From: Oscillospiraceae bacterium
GTDB lineage: Bacteria > Bacillota > Clostridia > Oscillospirales > Ruminococcaceae
Direction of reading: 5' to 3'
Length of the DNA stretch: 61,959 nucleotides
NCBI GenBank assembly: GCA_016288755.1
Contig: JAEELE010000114.1
Location: 1 to 61,959 of the forward strand
Shown here: positions 8,788 through 17,385 of the stretch, in pieces
Layout of the letters: each line of letters opens with the position of its first letter
Numbering within the stretch: the stretch's first letter is position 1
Made by a program: the position numbers and the translations under genes
The notes under the pieces: generated by a model
What the model saw: the letters and a program-made list of their open reading frames with translations, nothing else
Told to the model about the DNA's origin: nothing
Databases searched by the model: none

Positions 8788-9966
8788 TTATTTATTCGCG
8801 ATTTTGTTGGCGACGGCGAAGATCAGCCGCACCGGGGCAGGCATCAGCGCCTTGCGCGCATTCTGCAGCTCCTTGCGGATCTCAATATGCTGCGGACAGT
8901 GCCGTTCGCATTTGCCGCACTGGATGCAGCGCGTCATGTCGCTGCGGTCCTTTTTGAAGGATGTGATCTGCCAGTATTCGCGGATGACGGACATTTTCCG
9001 CTCGGTGTAGAGCCGGTTATAGCAGCTGAACGCCGCCGGGATATCGACGCCTCTGGGGCAGGGCATGCAGTAGCGGCAGCCGGTACACCCGACCTTTGCG
9101 GTCTTGGAGATCTCCTTTTTCACGGCGCCGATCAGCGCGAAATCCTCTTTTGTGAATTCGCCCGCCTTCACGGTGCTCGCCGTGCGGACATTCTCCCTGA
9201 GCATCTGCATCGAATTCATGCCCGAGAGCACGCAGGTGACCTCCGGCTGATTCCACAGCCACCGGAACGCCCATTCGGCGGGGGAGCGCTTGATTTTGTA
9301 TTCAGCCATGCGCTTTTTCGCACGCGGCGGCAGATAGCTGACGAGGCGACCGCCGCGCAGGGGCTCCATGATCACGACGGGAATGCCCTTTTTCGCGGCA
9401 TAGTGCAGACCCTTGCGCCCTGCCTGTGTGTGCTCGTCGAGATAGTTGTACTGAATCTGGCAGAAATCCCAGTCGTAGGCGTCGAGCAGCGTGCAGAAGG
9501 TCTGCGTATCGCCGTGGAAGGAGAAGCCGATCTGCCGGATGCGTCCGGCTTTCTTCTGCTTTTCGATCCATTCGACGATGCCGAGTGTTTTCATGCGCTC
9601 CCACGATTTGACGTCGCTGAGCATGTGCATGAGGTAGAAGTCGACATGATCGGTCTGCAGCCTTTTGAGCTCCTCGTCGAAGAAGCGGTCGATAGCCGCC
9701 GGCGTTTTCACAAGGTAATAGGGGAGCTTGGTCGCGATCTGCACTTTGTCGCGGCAGTGATTGCGCGCCAGAATGGTGCCGAGCGCTTCCTCGTTGCCGG
9801 GATAGACATAGGCCGTATCAAAATAGTTGACGCCCGCCCTGATCGCCGCGAGCACCTCTTTTTCCGCCTTGGGCAGAACGATCCTGCCGTTGTTCTTGGT
9901 GAAGCGCATGCAGCCGTAGCCGAGGATCGAGACTTTTGTGCCGTCGCGCATGGTTCTGTACTGCAC
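8788..9966 (-). CDS. Aldo/keto reductase with C-terminal 2x[4Fe-4S] ferredoxin domain
   Basis: A 392-residue oxidoreductase. Residues 1-280 are the aldo/keto reductase barrel: YGCMRF at the N-terminus, NYFDTAYVYPGNEEALG (catalytic Asp and Tyr), a Lys in IATKLPYY and a His in YLMHML. Residues 290-375 carry two ferredoxin clusters, CTGCRYCMPCPRGVDIP and CIQCGKCERHCP. This fusion is common in anaerobes and suggests electron exchange with ferredoxin. The start is GTG at 9966 with AGGGGG about seven bases upstream; the next ATG, at 9951, would shorten the first strand. The substrate is unknown. Confidence 0.93.
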   Translation of the reverse strand: MQYRTMRDGTKVSILGYGCMRFTKNNGRIVLPKAEKEVLAAIRAGVNYFDTAYVYPGNEEALGTILARNHCRDKVQIATKLPYYLVKTPAAIDRFFDEELKRLQTDHVDFYLMHMLSDVKSWERMKTLGIVEWIEKQKKAGRIRQIGFSFHGDTQTFCTLLDAYDWDFCQIQYNYLDEHTQAGRKGLHYAAKKGIPVVIMEPLRGGRLVSYLPPRAKKRMAEYKIKRSPAEWAFRWLWNQPEVTCVLSGMNSMQMLRENVRTASTVKAGEFTKEDFALIGAVKKEISKTAKVGCTGCRYCMPCPRGVDIPAAFSCYNRLYTERKMSVIREYWQITSFKKDRSDMTRCIQCGKCERHCPQHIEIRKELQNARKALMPAPVRLIFAVANKIANK

Positions 9967-9988
9967 GGAAATACCCCCTTCATCTATG

Positions 9989-10027
9989 AAAAGACACCCT
10001 CGAAGCGTGGCACTTCAAGGGTGTCTT
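9989..10027 (-). terminator. Terminator of the rplJ-rplL operon
   Basis: On the minus strand AAAGACACCCTTGAAG pairs with CTTCGAGGGTGTCTTT (one G-U), and T residues follow. It sits 18 bp after the rplL stop. Confidence 0.85.
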
Positions 10028-10045
10028 TGTGCATCCTGATCTGAA

Positions 10046-10420
10046 TTACTTCAGCTCGATGGTAGCGCCTGCCTCTTCGAGCTTCTTCTTCAGCTCCTCT
10101 GCCTCTGCCTTCGGCACAGCCTCCTTCAGGGTTGCCGGAGCAGCCTCGACAGCAGCCTTTGCCTCCTTCAGGCCGAGACCGAGAATGTCCTTGACAGCCT
10201 TGATGACGCCCATCTTTGCATCACCGAAGGAGGTCAGAACGACGTCGAACTCAGTCTTCTCTGCCTCTGCCGGAGCAGCTGCGCCAGCGCCAGCGCCTGC
10301 AGCAGCGACAACAGCGGTCACGCCGAACTCTTCCTGGATAGCCTCGACCAGCTCAGCCAGCTCGAGGACGGAGAGTGCCTTGATATCTTCGATAAACTTC
10401 AGTGTCTTTTCGGAAGCCAT
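10046..10420 (-). CDS. rplL: 50S ribosomal protein L7/L12
   Basis: A 124-residue stalk protein that recruits GTPase translation factors to the ribosome. It has the N-terminal dimerisation helices ([19 protein letters not shown]), an Ala/Gly hinge at about 38-52 and the C-terminal domain with [20 protein letters not shown]. The length is normal. It lies 51 bp downstream of rplJ in the usual order and ends before a strong terminator. Confidence 0.98.
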   Translation of the reverse strand: MASEKTLKFIEDIKALSVLELAELVEAIQEEFGVTAVVAAAGAGAGAAAPAEAEKTEFDVVLTSFGDAKMGVIKAVKDILGLGLKEAKAAVEAAPATLKEAVPKAEAEELKKKLEEAGATIELK

Positions 10421-10471
10421 GATAATTCTCCTTTACAATTATAAAAAATGATTTGGGTTGCGGCAGCCGGA

Positions 10472-10981
10472 TCAGGCAGCCTCTTCGTTCTTCTTGTCGA
10501 CCAGAGCCTGCAGCGTTGCAGCGAGCTTCTGGATCGGACCCTGCAGCGAGCCGACGAGCTGTGCGAGCAGGATGTCTCTGGACGGGATCTTGGAGAGCTT
10601 CTTGACGCTTTCGGCATCATAGAATTCACCGTCGACAAAGCCGGCCTTCAGGCTGAACTTCCCGTCGGACTTTTCGGCATATTCGCCGAGGATTCTTGCA
10701 GCGACGGTCTGGTCGCTCTCGCTGATCGCGATTGCGGTGGTGCCGTTGAGGACCTCGTCAAACTGCTCGAAACCGATGTTGTGCATTGCAAGGCGGATCA
10801 GGGTGTTCTTCTGGACCATGTAGGTCACGCCTGCCTCACGGAGCTCTTTTCTCAGCTTGGTATCGTCCGCGACGGAGATACCCTTGTAGTCGACGAGCAC
10901 GCATGCAGCGGCACCCTTGAGCTTCTCAGTCAGAGCAGCGACCTGTTCCTGCTTTGCCTGCAAAACCTTTTCACTGGGCAT
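10472..10981 (-). CDS. rplJ: 50S ribosomal protein L10
   Basis: A 169-residue protein that forms the base of the L7/L12 stalk and binds 23S rRNA. Recognisable are VLVDYKGISVADDTKLRKEL, VQKNTLIRLA and the C-terminal helix for L12 binding (IQKLAATLQALVDKK). The ATG at 10981 has GGAGGTG five to eight bases upstream. A longer reading frame runs into the leader RNA and has no support. It is first in a two-gene operon. Free L10-L12 is expected to bind the leader and shut down its own expression. Confidence 0.98.
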   Translation of the reverse strand: MPSEKVLQAKQEQVAALTEKLKGAAACVLVDYKGISVADDTKLRKELREAGVTYMVQKNTLIRLAMHNIGFEQFDEVLNGTTAIAISESDQTVAARILGEYAEKSDGKFSLKAGFVDGEFYDAESVKKLSKIPSRDILLAQLVGSLQGPIQKLAATLQALVDKKNEEAA

Positions 10982-11019
10982 GATTTTCACCTCCATTAGT
11001 TTGTCTGCCGTCATAACCA

Positions 11020-11165
11020 GATGGGAGGCATGAAAAAGCCTCTCCCGAAAGCGGAGAGGCGGAGTTTGATCGCATGATTGCAATAAAACAGCCGGCACTC
11101 CTCGGTCGGACTTCCGATGCGTGGCATCTGCCGACTGTCTTGGGAATACGGGAATCTGATTCATT
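11020..11165 (-). promoter_or_regulatory. L10 ribosomal protein leader (autoregulatory RNA)
   Basis: The leader between the promoter and rplJ contains the typical L10-leader end: GCCTCTCC pairs with GGGAGAGGC (11038-11060), followed by five T, which is an intrinsic attenuator. Upstream lie several short stems including GTCGGCAGATGCC. Known leaders of this class bind L10-L12 and promote termination. The assignment rests on position, the terminator and the general layout. Confidence 0.8.
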
Positions 11166-11177
11166 TAAGGCTTCCCT

Positions 11178-11206
11178 ATTATACCACAGCTTTTCCCGTT
11201 TGTCAA
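11178..11206 (-). promoter_or_regulatory. Sigma-A promoter of rplJ-rplL
   Basis: On the minus strand TTGACA (11201-11206), a 17-bp spacer and TATAAT (11178-11183): a consensus promoter with optimal spacing. Confidence 0.95.
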
Positions 11207-11225
11207 GCCCTTTTGCAATATTTTT

Positions 11226-12077
11226 TCAGCTGCTTTCACTCACAGCGGCATCTGCCGGCATTTCGACGATCTCGAGCCCGTCTGTCTCATAGCAGACCTT
11301 CGCGTGATTGTGCCGGATCAGCTTCTTTTCGACATGGTCGCCGGTCCTGCAGTCGATCTTGTCGCGGTAGACCTCGCCGTTGCGGTAGACCGTACCGTTC
11401 TCGCGGGAAAAATACACGTTTTCCGCGTAGATATGGAATTTATACTGCTGCCGGGCATCGGCGCGCAGCTCCCCGCAGAGGTATTCGTCCGTGGTGTAGA
11501 TGATCAGCTGATAGGTGCGGTCGGTGCAGTTGCGGAAGCGGTAATCCAGATAGTTGTACATGATCGAGGTACCGGTGCCGAAGGGGATCGTGCGGTGATA
11601 ATCGGGGAAGAGATCGAAGCGGTCGTGGTGATGGTGCTCGGTGATCTCCATTTCCGAGTGCAGAATCATCCAGTGGATGAGGTTGGTCATCTGGCACATG
11701 CCGCCGCCGATGCCCGAGGACGGGTGATTTGCCGCGATGGTCAGCCCCTCGCGGTAGCCCTTCTCCTCAGTCAGCCGCCCGACCAGATACCAGAACGAGA
11801 AGGTCTCGCCCGGGCGGATCAGCACGCCGCTGATCTTCGGGGCAGCGAGCGACAGATTGACCGCCTTGTTTTCCTGCAGCTGCATGTTGACATTCCCGAG
11901 CCTGCGCCGGATCAGGGAATTGTGCTTATAGATGACGACCGGCAGCGCTTTCTCCGATTTCTGCTTTGCGAAATGCCGCGCCGTCAGAAAATTGCGGGCA
12001 GCCCGCAGCATGATGCATTTGCGTTCGGAGATCGCGTAGGTCAGCGGAGAGATCTCGCAGAACAGTTTTCGTCCCAA
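11226..12077 (-). CDS. VanW family protein
   Basis: A 283-residue protein of the VanW family, named after an accessory gene of some vancomycin-resistance clusters; its biochemical role is not established. Family features are KLFCEISPLTYAIS at the start, LPVVIYKHNSLIRRRLG, PGETFSFWYLVGR, the glycine motif GIGGGMCQMTNLIHWM and HHHDRF. The start is TTG at 12077: a TGA lies three codons upstream in frame and the conserved N-terminus begins right after it. An ATG at 12087 is out of frame. It follows recN by 25 bp and is probably in the argR-recN transcript. No other resistance genes are nearby, so resistance is not implied. Confidence 0.88.
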   Translation of the reverse strand: MGRKLFCEISPLTYAISERKCIMLRAARNFLTARHFAKQKSEKALPVVIYKHNSLIRRRLGNVNMQLQENKAVNLSLAAPKISGVLIRPGETFSFWYLVGRLTEEKGYREGLTIAANHPSSGIGGGMCQMTNLIHWMILHSEMEITEHHHHDRFDLFPDYHRTIPFGTGTSIMYNYLDYRFRNCTDRTYQLIIYTTDEYLCGELRADARQQYKFHIYAENVYFSRENGTVYRNGEVYRDKIDCRTGDHVEKKLIRHNHAKVCYETDGLEIVEMPADAAVSESS

Positions 12078-12102
12078 ACCTTTTCATTTCCCTTCTTTTT
12101 AT

Positions 12103-13770
12103 CTATGATACCGTGTCCTGTGCCGAATCCAGAGCGGCTTCGGCGGTCTGCAGCAGCAGCGCGGAGTCGTCGTCGCCGCCCATGATGCGTGCGATCTCTT
12201 TGATGCGCTGTTCACGGTCGAGCACGGTGACCTCGGTGCGCGTTTCGGTCTCGGTGCTGTGCTTTTCGATCAGCAGATGATGGTTTGCCTGCGTGGCGAG
12301 CTGTGCCAGATGCGTGACGCAGATCACCTGATGATGCTGTGACAGCGCACGGAGCTTCAGACCGATCTTCTGTGCGGCGCGCCCGCTGACGCCGGTGTCG
12401 ATCTCATCGAAGATCAGTGTCGGGATATCGTCGCGCTCGGCGAGCACCGCCTTCAGCGCGAGCATCATGCGCGAGAGCTCACCGCCGGAGGCGATCTGCG
12501 CGATCGGCTTGGGCGGCTCGCCGGGATTTGCGGAGATCAGAAATTCGGCGCTGTCCATGCCGCTGGGCGTCAGCTTGCCCTGTGTCAGATTCACCGACAG
12601 CTTCACGCGCGGCATGTTGAGAAAGCTCAGCTCCTCACCGACTCTGCGGGAGAATTCCTCCGCGAGCCGCTGCCGGTGTGCGGTGAGCTGCTTTGCGAGC
12701 TCCGTGACGCGGTGCAGCCGGTCGGCGCGCTCCTGCGTCAGTGTGCGGAGCCGGTCGGCATCGGTCTCGATCGCCTCGAGCTCTCTGAGCGACTGCTGAT
12801 AGAGCTCGCGCAGCCCGTCCGCATCGGTGTGATAGCGCAGCGCAGCGGTGTTGATCTCGTTGCGGCGCTTGTTCAGTGCATCGAATTCGGCAGGGGAGAG
12901 CTGTCCGTCGGTCAGCGCGCCGATCTCGTCGGAGATATCGCGCAGCTCGATGTTGAGTGCGCGCAGGCGCCCGAGCAGCGGCTCCGCGTCCGGCTCGGAA
13001 TCGGCAAGACGTGAGAGCTGATCGCAGGCAGCAGCGAGCGCATCGGAGATGTTTTCCTCGCCGTCGGTCAGCATGCGGCTGAGCATACCGGCAAGCTCTG
13101 CGCTCTCCTCGGCGCGGGAAGCGGTCCGGAACTGCTCATCGAGAATGACATCCTCCTGCGGCTGCGGGTCCAGTGCACCGAGCTCCTCGATGATGCCCTG
13201 CAGCTCTTTGAGACGGAGCAGCTTTTCCTGCTCGTTTTTCCGCAGCCTTGTCAGCGTCCGCGCGACAGCCTGCAGCTCGGAGAATTCCTTTTTGTAGGTG
13301 TCGAGCAGCGTCGTGTCGTCGCCGAAGCGGTCGAGCACCTCGAGATGGCGCTCCGGGCGCAGCAGGATCTGATTGTCGTGCTGCCCGTGGATGTTGACCA
13401 GCGTTTCGCCGAGCGCACGCAGCAGTGCGGCGGGCGCGGCGCGTCCGTTGACTCTGCCGGTGCTGCCGCCGTCCGCAGAGATTTCGCGCGTGAGAAACAG
13501 CTCGTCGTCCTCCGTGTCCTGTCCGAATTCCGCGAGCACGGCATGCGCAGCTTCGGAGACCGGCGAAAACACCGCCGTGACGGTCGCCCTTTTGCAGCCG
13601 GTGCGGACGATATCGCGCGAGGTGCGCTGCCCGAGCACTGCCTGAATCCCGTGGATCAGGATGGATTTTCCCGCGCCGGTCTCACCGGTGAAGGCGTTGA
13701 AGCCCTCCGCCAGCGGAATATCCGCGGATTCGATCACCGCGAGATTCTCGATGGATAGTTCCTTTAGCAT
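12103..13770 (-). CDS. recN: DNA repair protein RecN
   Basis: A 555-residue SMC-like ATPase that acts early in double-strand-break repair. The Walker A is FTGETGAGKSIL near residue 30, the coiled-coil arms fill about residues 155-360, the ABC signature is IASGGELSRMMLALK, and the Walker B is TLIFDEIDTGVSG. The length matches the family. It starts three bases after the argR stop, the arrangement long known for argR(ahrC)-recN in Firmicutes, and is followed by the VanW gene. Confidence 0.98.
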   Translation of the reverse strand: MLKELSIENLAVIESADIPLAEGFNAFTGETGAGKSILIHGIQAVLGQRTSRDIVRTGCKRATVTAVFSPVSEAAHAVLAEFGQDTEDDELFLTREISADGGSTGRVNGRAAPAALLRALGETLVNIHGQHDNQILLRPERHLEVLDRFGDDTTLLDTYKKEFSELQAVARTLTRLRKNEQEKLLRLKELQGIIEELGALDPQPQEDVILDEQFRTASRAEESAELAGMLSRMLTDGEENISDALAAACDQLSRLADSEPDAEPLLGRLRALNIELRDISDEIGALTDGQLSPAEFDALNKRRNEINTAALRYHTDADGLRELYQQSLRELEAIETDADRLRTLTQERADRLHRVTELAKQLTAHRQRLAEEFSRRVGEELSFLNMPRVKLSVNLTQGKLTPSGMDSAEFLISANPGEPPKPIAQIASGGELSRMMLALKAVLAERDDIPTLIFDEIDTGVSGRAAQKIGLKLRALSQHHQVICVTHLAQLATQANHHLLIEKHSTETETRTEVTVLDREQRIKEIARIMGGDDDSALLLQTAEAALDSAQDTVS

Positions 13771-13773
13771 TCC

Positions 13774-14214
13774 TTACCCCCAGATCTGGGATTTCAGCAG
13801 TTTGATCAGTGTCTCAGCCTGTTCCTCCGAGCGTGTCAGAATAAAAATGGTGTCATCGCCTGCGATCGTGCCGACGATTTCGGGAAGCTGCATGCGGTCC
13901 AGCACCACGCAGGCAGCCTGTGCCGAGCCCGGGTGGCATCTGAGTACAATGGTGTTGATCGCGTGGTCGATCTTGATCGCGACGTCCTTGAGCAGGCTGA
14001 TGGGTGCCGTTGCGGGGATGCCGCCGCGGACATAGTGGTTCAGTCCGGTGGAGGAGCGCCTCTTGCGCAGCCCGAGGATCCGGATATCTCTGGAAATGGT
14101 CGCCTGTGTCACGGAGATCCCGTTTTCGAGCAGAAGGTCGCGCAGCGCCTCCTGTGTCGGGACCTCGTGCTCCGCGATCAGCTTGAGAATCATTTCATGT
14201 CTTGTGTGTGGCAT
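13774..14214 (-). CDS. argR: Arginine repressor
   Basis: A 146-residue hexameric repressor of arginine metabolism. The N-terminal winged helix is RHEMILKLIAEHEVPTQ...VTQATISRDIRILGLRK, and the C-terminal arginine-binding domain contains GSAQAACVVLD and GTIAGDDTIFI. I chose the ATG at 14214, which has AAAGGAG upstream; an in-frame start ten codons earlier has none. No arginine biosynthesis genes lie in the window, so its targets are elsewhere. Confidence 0.97.
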   Translation of the reverse strand: MPHTRHEMILKLIAEHEVPTQEALRDLLLENGISVTQATISRDIRILGLRKRRSSTGLNHYVRGGIPATAPISLLKDVAIKIDHAINTIVLRCHPGSAQAACVVLDRMQLPEIVGTIAGDDTIFILTRSEEQAETLIKLLKSQIWG

Positions 14215-14259
14215 TGCTAGCTCTCCTTTACATTCAAATGTCATTTCAATTTTGCCCGG

Positions 14260-17175
14260 TCAGTCACGCAGATTTGCAAGCAGCTCCAGCAGGATCGCCA
14301 GATCGGGCGCGCCGACCTGCGCATCGCCGTCGAGATCGGAATTCTGCTTGCCCTGAGCCGTGACCGTGATCAATGCGTCCTCGGCGCAGAAGCGTGCGAG
14401 CAGCACGGCATCTGCGATGTTGACAACGCCGCTGCAGTCGGTGTCGCCGCGCAGAGAAGCAGCGCGCGACGGATAGGGCAGCGCGTTGAGCACAGAAAGA
14501 TCGTTGCTGACCGCATTGAGCTTGCCGGATGCCTCCTTGGTGCGGAAGCTGTATGCGGTCTGATACTGCGGGATGCACCAGTCAAAGCTGGAGCGGTCAT
14601 AATAGATGCAAGAGGCATCGTTGACTTTATTCGGATAATTCGGGTCCCAGATCACAATGCGGCTGTTGTACTGCACCGAATCCCAGACCCATTCGCCGGC
14701 TTCGACGCCGTAAGCGAGCAGCGCATGGCGCCCGCCGCGCCCGGTCGTGATGTCAATCATCAGCGGCAGTGTGCCATACGGGACCTGTGCGGCAAGATCG
14801 ACGATCCTGAGGAAGGTCTGCGCCGCCGTCTCGGTGCTGTCATTGCGGATGCTGCCCAGATAGGCGGGCGAATCCTGCACGCAGTGGTAATAGTTGATGA
14901 ACGAAATGATCTCCTCCGTCGGCTGGACCTCGGAGAGCGTCTTGGCGCCGGGCTGCAGCATGTCCGGCGTGATGACGCCTGCCTTTGCGAGCAGAACGGT
15001 CAGTGCAAGCCCGAAGCAGGAGCCGCTCCATGTGCTGCTTGGTATTTCCGATGCGGGCGCAAGCGCGCGCGCAGCCGCGAGCCCCTCCTCCGTGAAGGCG
15101 TAGGTGCTGCCGAATGCGGTCCCGGAATTGCCGAAAAACCAGCCTTCCGTTTCGGGATCAAGCGTGTAATTTTTGCCGCTGCCGTGCATCTCGGTGCCGG
15201 TCTCCGTGAAGCTGAGACCGTATTCGAGCGCGAAGGCATGTGCCGCGGAACAGAGCACGCCGGAGACCGCGGCGATCGCGCCGTGATCGTCCTGCGCTTC
15301 GATCGTTCCGACCGATTCGGGCACGCTGAGCGACGTGAGCGACTCGCATTTCGCGAAGGCGTTTCTGCCGATGTACAGCAGACCGTCATTCAGCGTGACG
15401 CGGGTCAGCTTGATGTTGTTCTGAAACGCCTGCGCGCCGATGCTGCGGAGCGAATCGGGGCAGGTGACCGTGACGGTCGTGCGGTTGCCGGTCATTGTGT
15501 CGTCCCTGAAGGTCCCGTCCGCGATGACCGTGACGCCCTCGGGTATGAAGATGTTGGCGTCGGACCCGGAATATCCGGTCAGGAATCTCCCGGCAAAGAC
15601 CGTGAAGCCGTCTTTTTCCTCCATCAATGCGGTGTCCGCGAGCACATCCGCGCCGACATGCAGGATGCTGTCGGGAAAATTGATCTCCGTCAGCGCCGAG
15701 CAGCCCGAAAAGCAGCTGCCCCCGAGCGTCGTGACCGTTTCGGGCAGGCTGAGAGACTTGAGCGCCGTGCAGCCTGCAAAGCAGCCGCTGCCGATCTCTG
15801 TGGTATTTGCCGCGAGGTGCACGGCTTTGAGCGAGGTACAGCCGGAGAAGCAACTGTCCGGCAAAACGGTGATCTGTGCGGGAACGGTGATCTCCGTCAG
15901 CGATTCGCAGCCGATGAATGCGCCGATTGAAAGCACTTCGAGGTTCTCCGGCAGATTGACCTTCGCCAGAGCGGTGCAGCCGGAAAACGCCGTGCCGCCG
16001 ATCGAAATGACGCTCTCGGGAATCTCCAGCTCCCTGAGCCCGGACAGATTCAGGAACGCGGAATCGGAAATATGCGTCAGTCCCGCGGGGAGCGTGATCT
16101 GCTCGATCTCCGGGTGCGTCACATACTGCATCGTATCAATGCTGAAAAAGCCGAACGCGCCGTTTCCGATGCACTGCACCGTGTCGGGCACCGTGACTGC
16201 CGGTTTCCCCTCGCCGACATAGCGGAAGAGATATTTCCCGTTTGCGAGCAGGATGAAATCGCCGTCCTGCTGAAGCGCCTGCTGTGAGCCTGAGAAGGCG
16301 TTTTCAAAGACCGAGAGCGGCAGCGCATTCTCCGGGAAGATCAGCTCTGTGAGCGCGGGGCAGTCAGCAAAGCACCGGTTCAGCATGATCGTGCACTGTT
16401 CCGGCATCGTGACGGTTTCCAGCCGCTCACAGCCCTCAAAGCACGAGTTCGGGATCAGCTCGATGTTCGGCGGCAGCACGATGCCTGTCAGTGCGGTGCA
16501 GCCGGAAAAGCAACCGGAGCCGATCGTCACGATCTGATCGGGGAGTGTGATGCTGCTGAGATTTGCACAGTCCGCAAAGCAGCTCCCGCCCAGAACCGTC
16601 AGCGAATCGGGCAGCGCGATCACCGTGAGACCGGTGCAGCTGTAGAAGCAGGAGCTCCCGAGCTCCGTCAGCGTCCCGGGCAGCTCCGGCGCGTTCAGCT
16701 GTGTGCATCCGTAAAAGCACCCGGCGGGCAGGGCGGTCAGGCTGCCGGGCAGATCGACTGTCTCCAGCTGCGTGCATCCCTCAAAGCAGTATTTGCCGAT
16801 CGACTGCATCGAATCGGGCAGATGCACCTCCCGCAGCGCAGTGCTGCCGAGGAAGCACTTCGCCGGGAGATCGGCAAAGCCCTCAGGGAAGCTGATGCGC
16901 TCGAGCACCGTGTTTTCCGCCCACGGGCTTTCCGACGGGTCCGCAAAGCCGGTGATCCCCTCGGAGATGACCACAGCCTTTGCCTCGCGGAGCGCCTCGG
17001 CATTTTCGATCGTTCCGGTGCCGGAGACCGTCAGCACGCCGTCCGAAACCGAATAGTATGCGTCTTCGCCGCAGGAACCTGTATCTGCGGCATTCACCGG
17101 CATCTGCGTGCAGAGCGGAATACAAATCACGGCGGAGGTGAGCGATGCCAGCAGTCTGGTGAACTGTTTTCTCAT
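14260..17175 (-). CDS. LRR protein with cysteine-peptidase-like domain and dockerin
   Basis: A 971-residue secreted protein. Residues 1-29 are a signal peptide (ends PVNAAD). Residues 30-640 are BspA-type (LRR_5) leucine-rich repeats with the recurring SCFSGCTALTEI pattern. At about 690-880 lies a domain with SGSCFGLALTVLLA (Cys near residue 719), GRHALLAYG (His near 816) and VIWDPNYPN, the Cys-His-Asp/Asn order of papain-like peptidases. Residues 905-971 form a type I dockerin with two calcium loops, DTDCSGVVNIAD and DLDGDAQVGAPD. The protein therefore should dock onto a scaffoldin. Catalytic activity is inferred only from the residue pattern. It has its own promoter, and argR follows 45 bp downstream without an obvious terminator. 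Confidence 0.9.
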   Translation of the reverse strand: MRKQFTRLLASLTSAVICIPLCTQMPVNAADTGSCGEDAYYSVSDGVLTVSGTGTIENAEALREAKAVVISEGITGFADPSESPWAENTVLERISFPEGFADLPAKCFLGSTALREVHLPDSMQSIGKYCFEGCTQLETVDLPGSLTALPAGCFYGCTQLNAPELPGTLTELGSSCFYSCTGLTVIALPDSLTVLGGSCFADCANLSSITLPDQIVTIGSGCFSGCTALTGIVLPPNIELIPNSCFEGCERLETVTMPEQCTIMLNRCFADCPALTELIFPENALPLSVFENAFSGSQQALQQDGDFILLANGKYLFRYVGEGKPAVTVPDTVQCIGNGAFGFFSIDTMQYVTHPEIEQITLPAGLTHISDSAFLNLSGLRELEIPESVISIGGTAFSGCTALAKVNLPENLEVLSIGAFIGCESLTEITVPAQITVLPDSCFSGCTSLKAVHLAANTTEIGSGCFAGCTALKSLSLPETVTTLGGSCFSGCSALTEINFPDSILHVGADVLADTALMEEKDGFTVFAGRFLTGYSGSDANIFIPEGVTVIADGTFRDDTMTGNRTTVTVTCPDSLRSIGAQAFQNNIKLTRVTLNDGLLYIGRNAFAKCESLTSLSVPESVGTIEAQDDHGAIAAVSGVLCSAAHAFALEYGLSFTETGTEMHGSGKNYTLDPETEGWFFGNSGTAFGSTYAFTEEGLAAARALAPASEIPSSTWSGSCFGLALTVLLAKAGVITPDMLQPGAKTLSEVQPTEEIISFINYYHCVQDSPAYLGSIRNDSTETAAQTFLRIVDLAAQVPYGTLPLMIDITTGRGGRHALLAYGVEAGEWVWDSVQYNSRIVIWDPNYPNKVNDASCIYYDRSSFDWCIPQYQTAYSFRTKEASGKLNAVSNDLSVLNALPYPSRAASLRGDTDCSGVVNIADAVLLARFCAEDALITVTAQGKQNSDLDGDAQVGAPDLAILLELLANLRD

Positions 17176-17247
17176 AGCTTGACTCCTTTTCCCTGAAAAC
17201 AGGCGAGTTATCCTGTTGTGTGCGGTTTATGCAAAATTTATAAAGCT

Positions 17248-17276
17248 ATTATAGCACATCCCGCATGAAAAATCAA
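17248..17276 (-). promoter_or_regulatory. Sigma-A promoter of the LRR-dockerin gene
   Basis: Minus strand TTGATT (17271-17276), 17 bp, TATAAT (17248-17253), with an extended TG. It lies about 75 bp before the start codon. Confidence 0.85.
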
Positions 17277-17340
17277 GCAGCGAAATAAAAAAATCATATA
17301 ATACAATTATGTTTGATTTATATATAACAATATAATGCTT

Positions 17341-17374
17341 AACAAAAACATCCGACGCATCAGGGCGCCGGATG
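17341..17374 (-). terminator. Terminator of the ATPase gene
   Basis: On the minus strand CATCCGGCG pairs with CGTCGGATG (one G-U) around an 8-nt loop, followed by TTTTTGTT. It lies 12 bp after the stop at 17386. Confidence 0.85.
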
Positions 17375-17385
17375 CCATGCGGTAT

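Noticed and set aside
11226..12077. A vancomycin-resistance locus
   Set aside because: Only a VanW-family gene is present; no vanA/B ligase, vanH, vanX or sensor pair of that system lies nearby.
12085..12087. An ATG start for the VanW gene
   Set aside because: It is in another frame and runs into unrelated sequence; the conserved N-terminus is read from TTG 12077, directly after an in-frame TGA.
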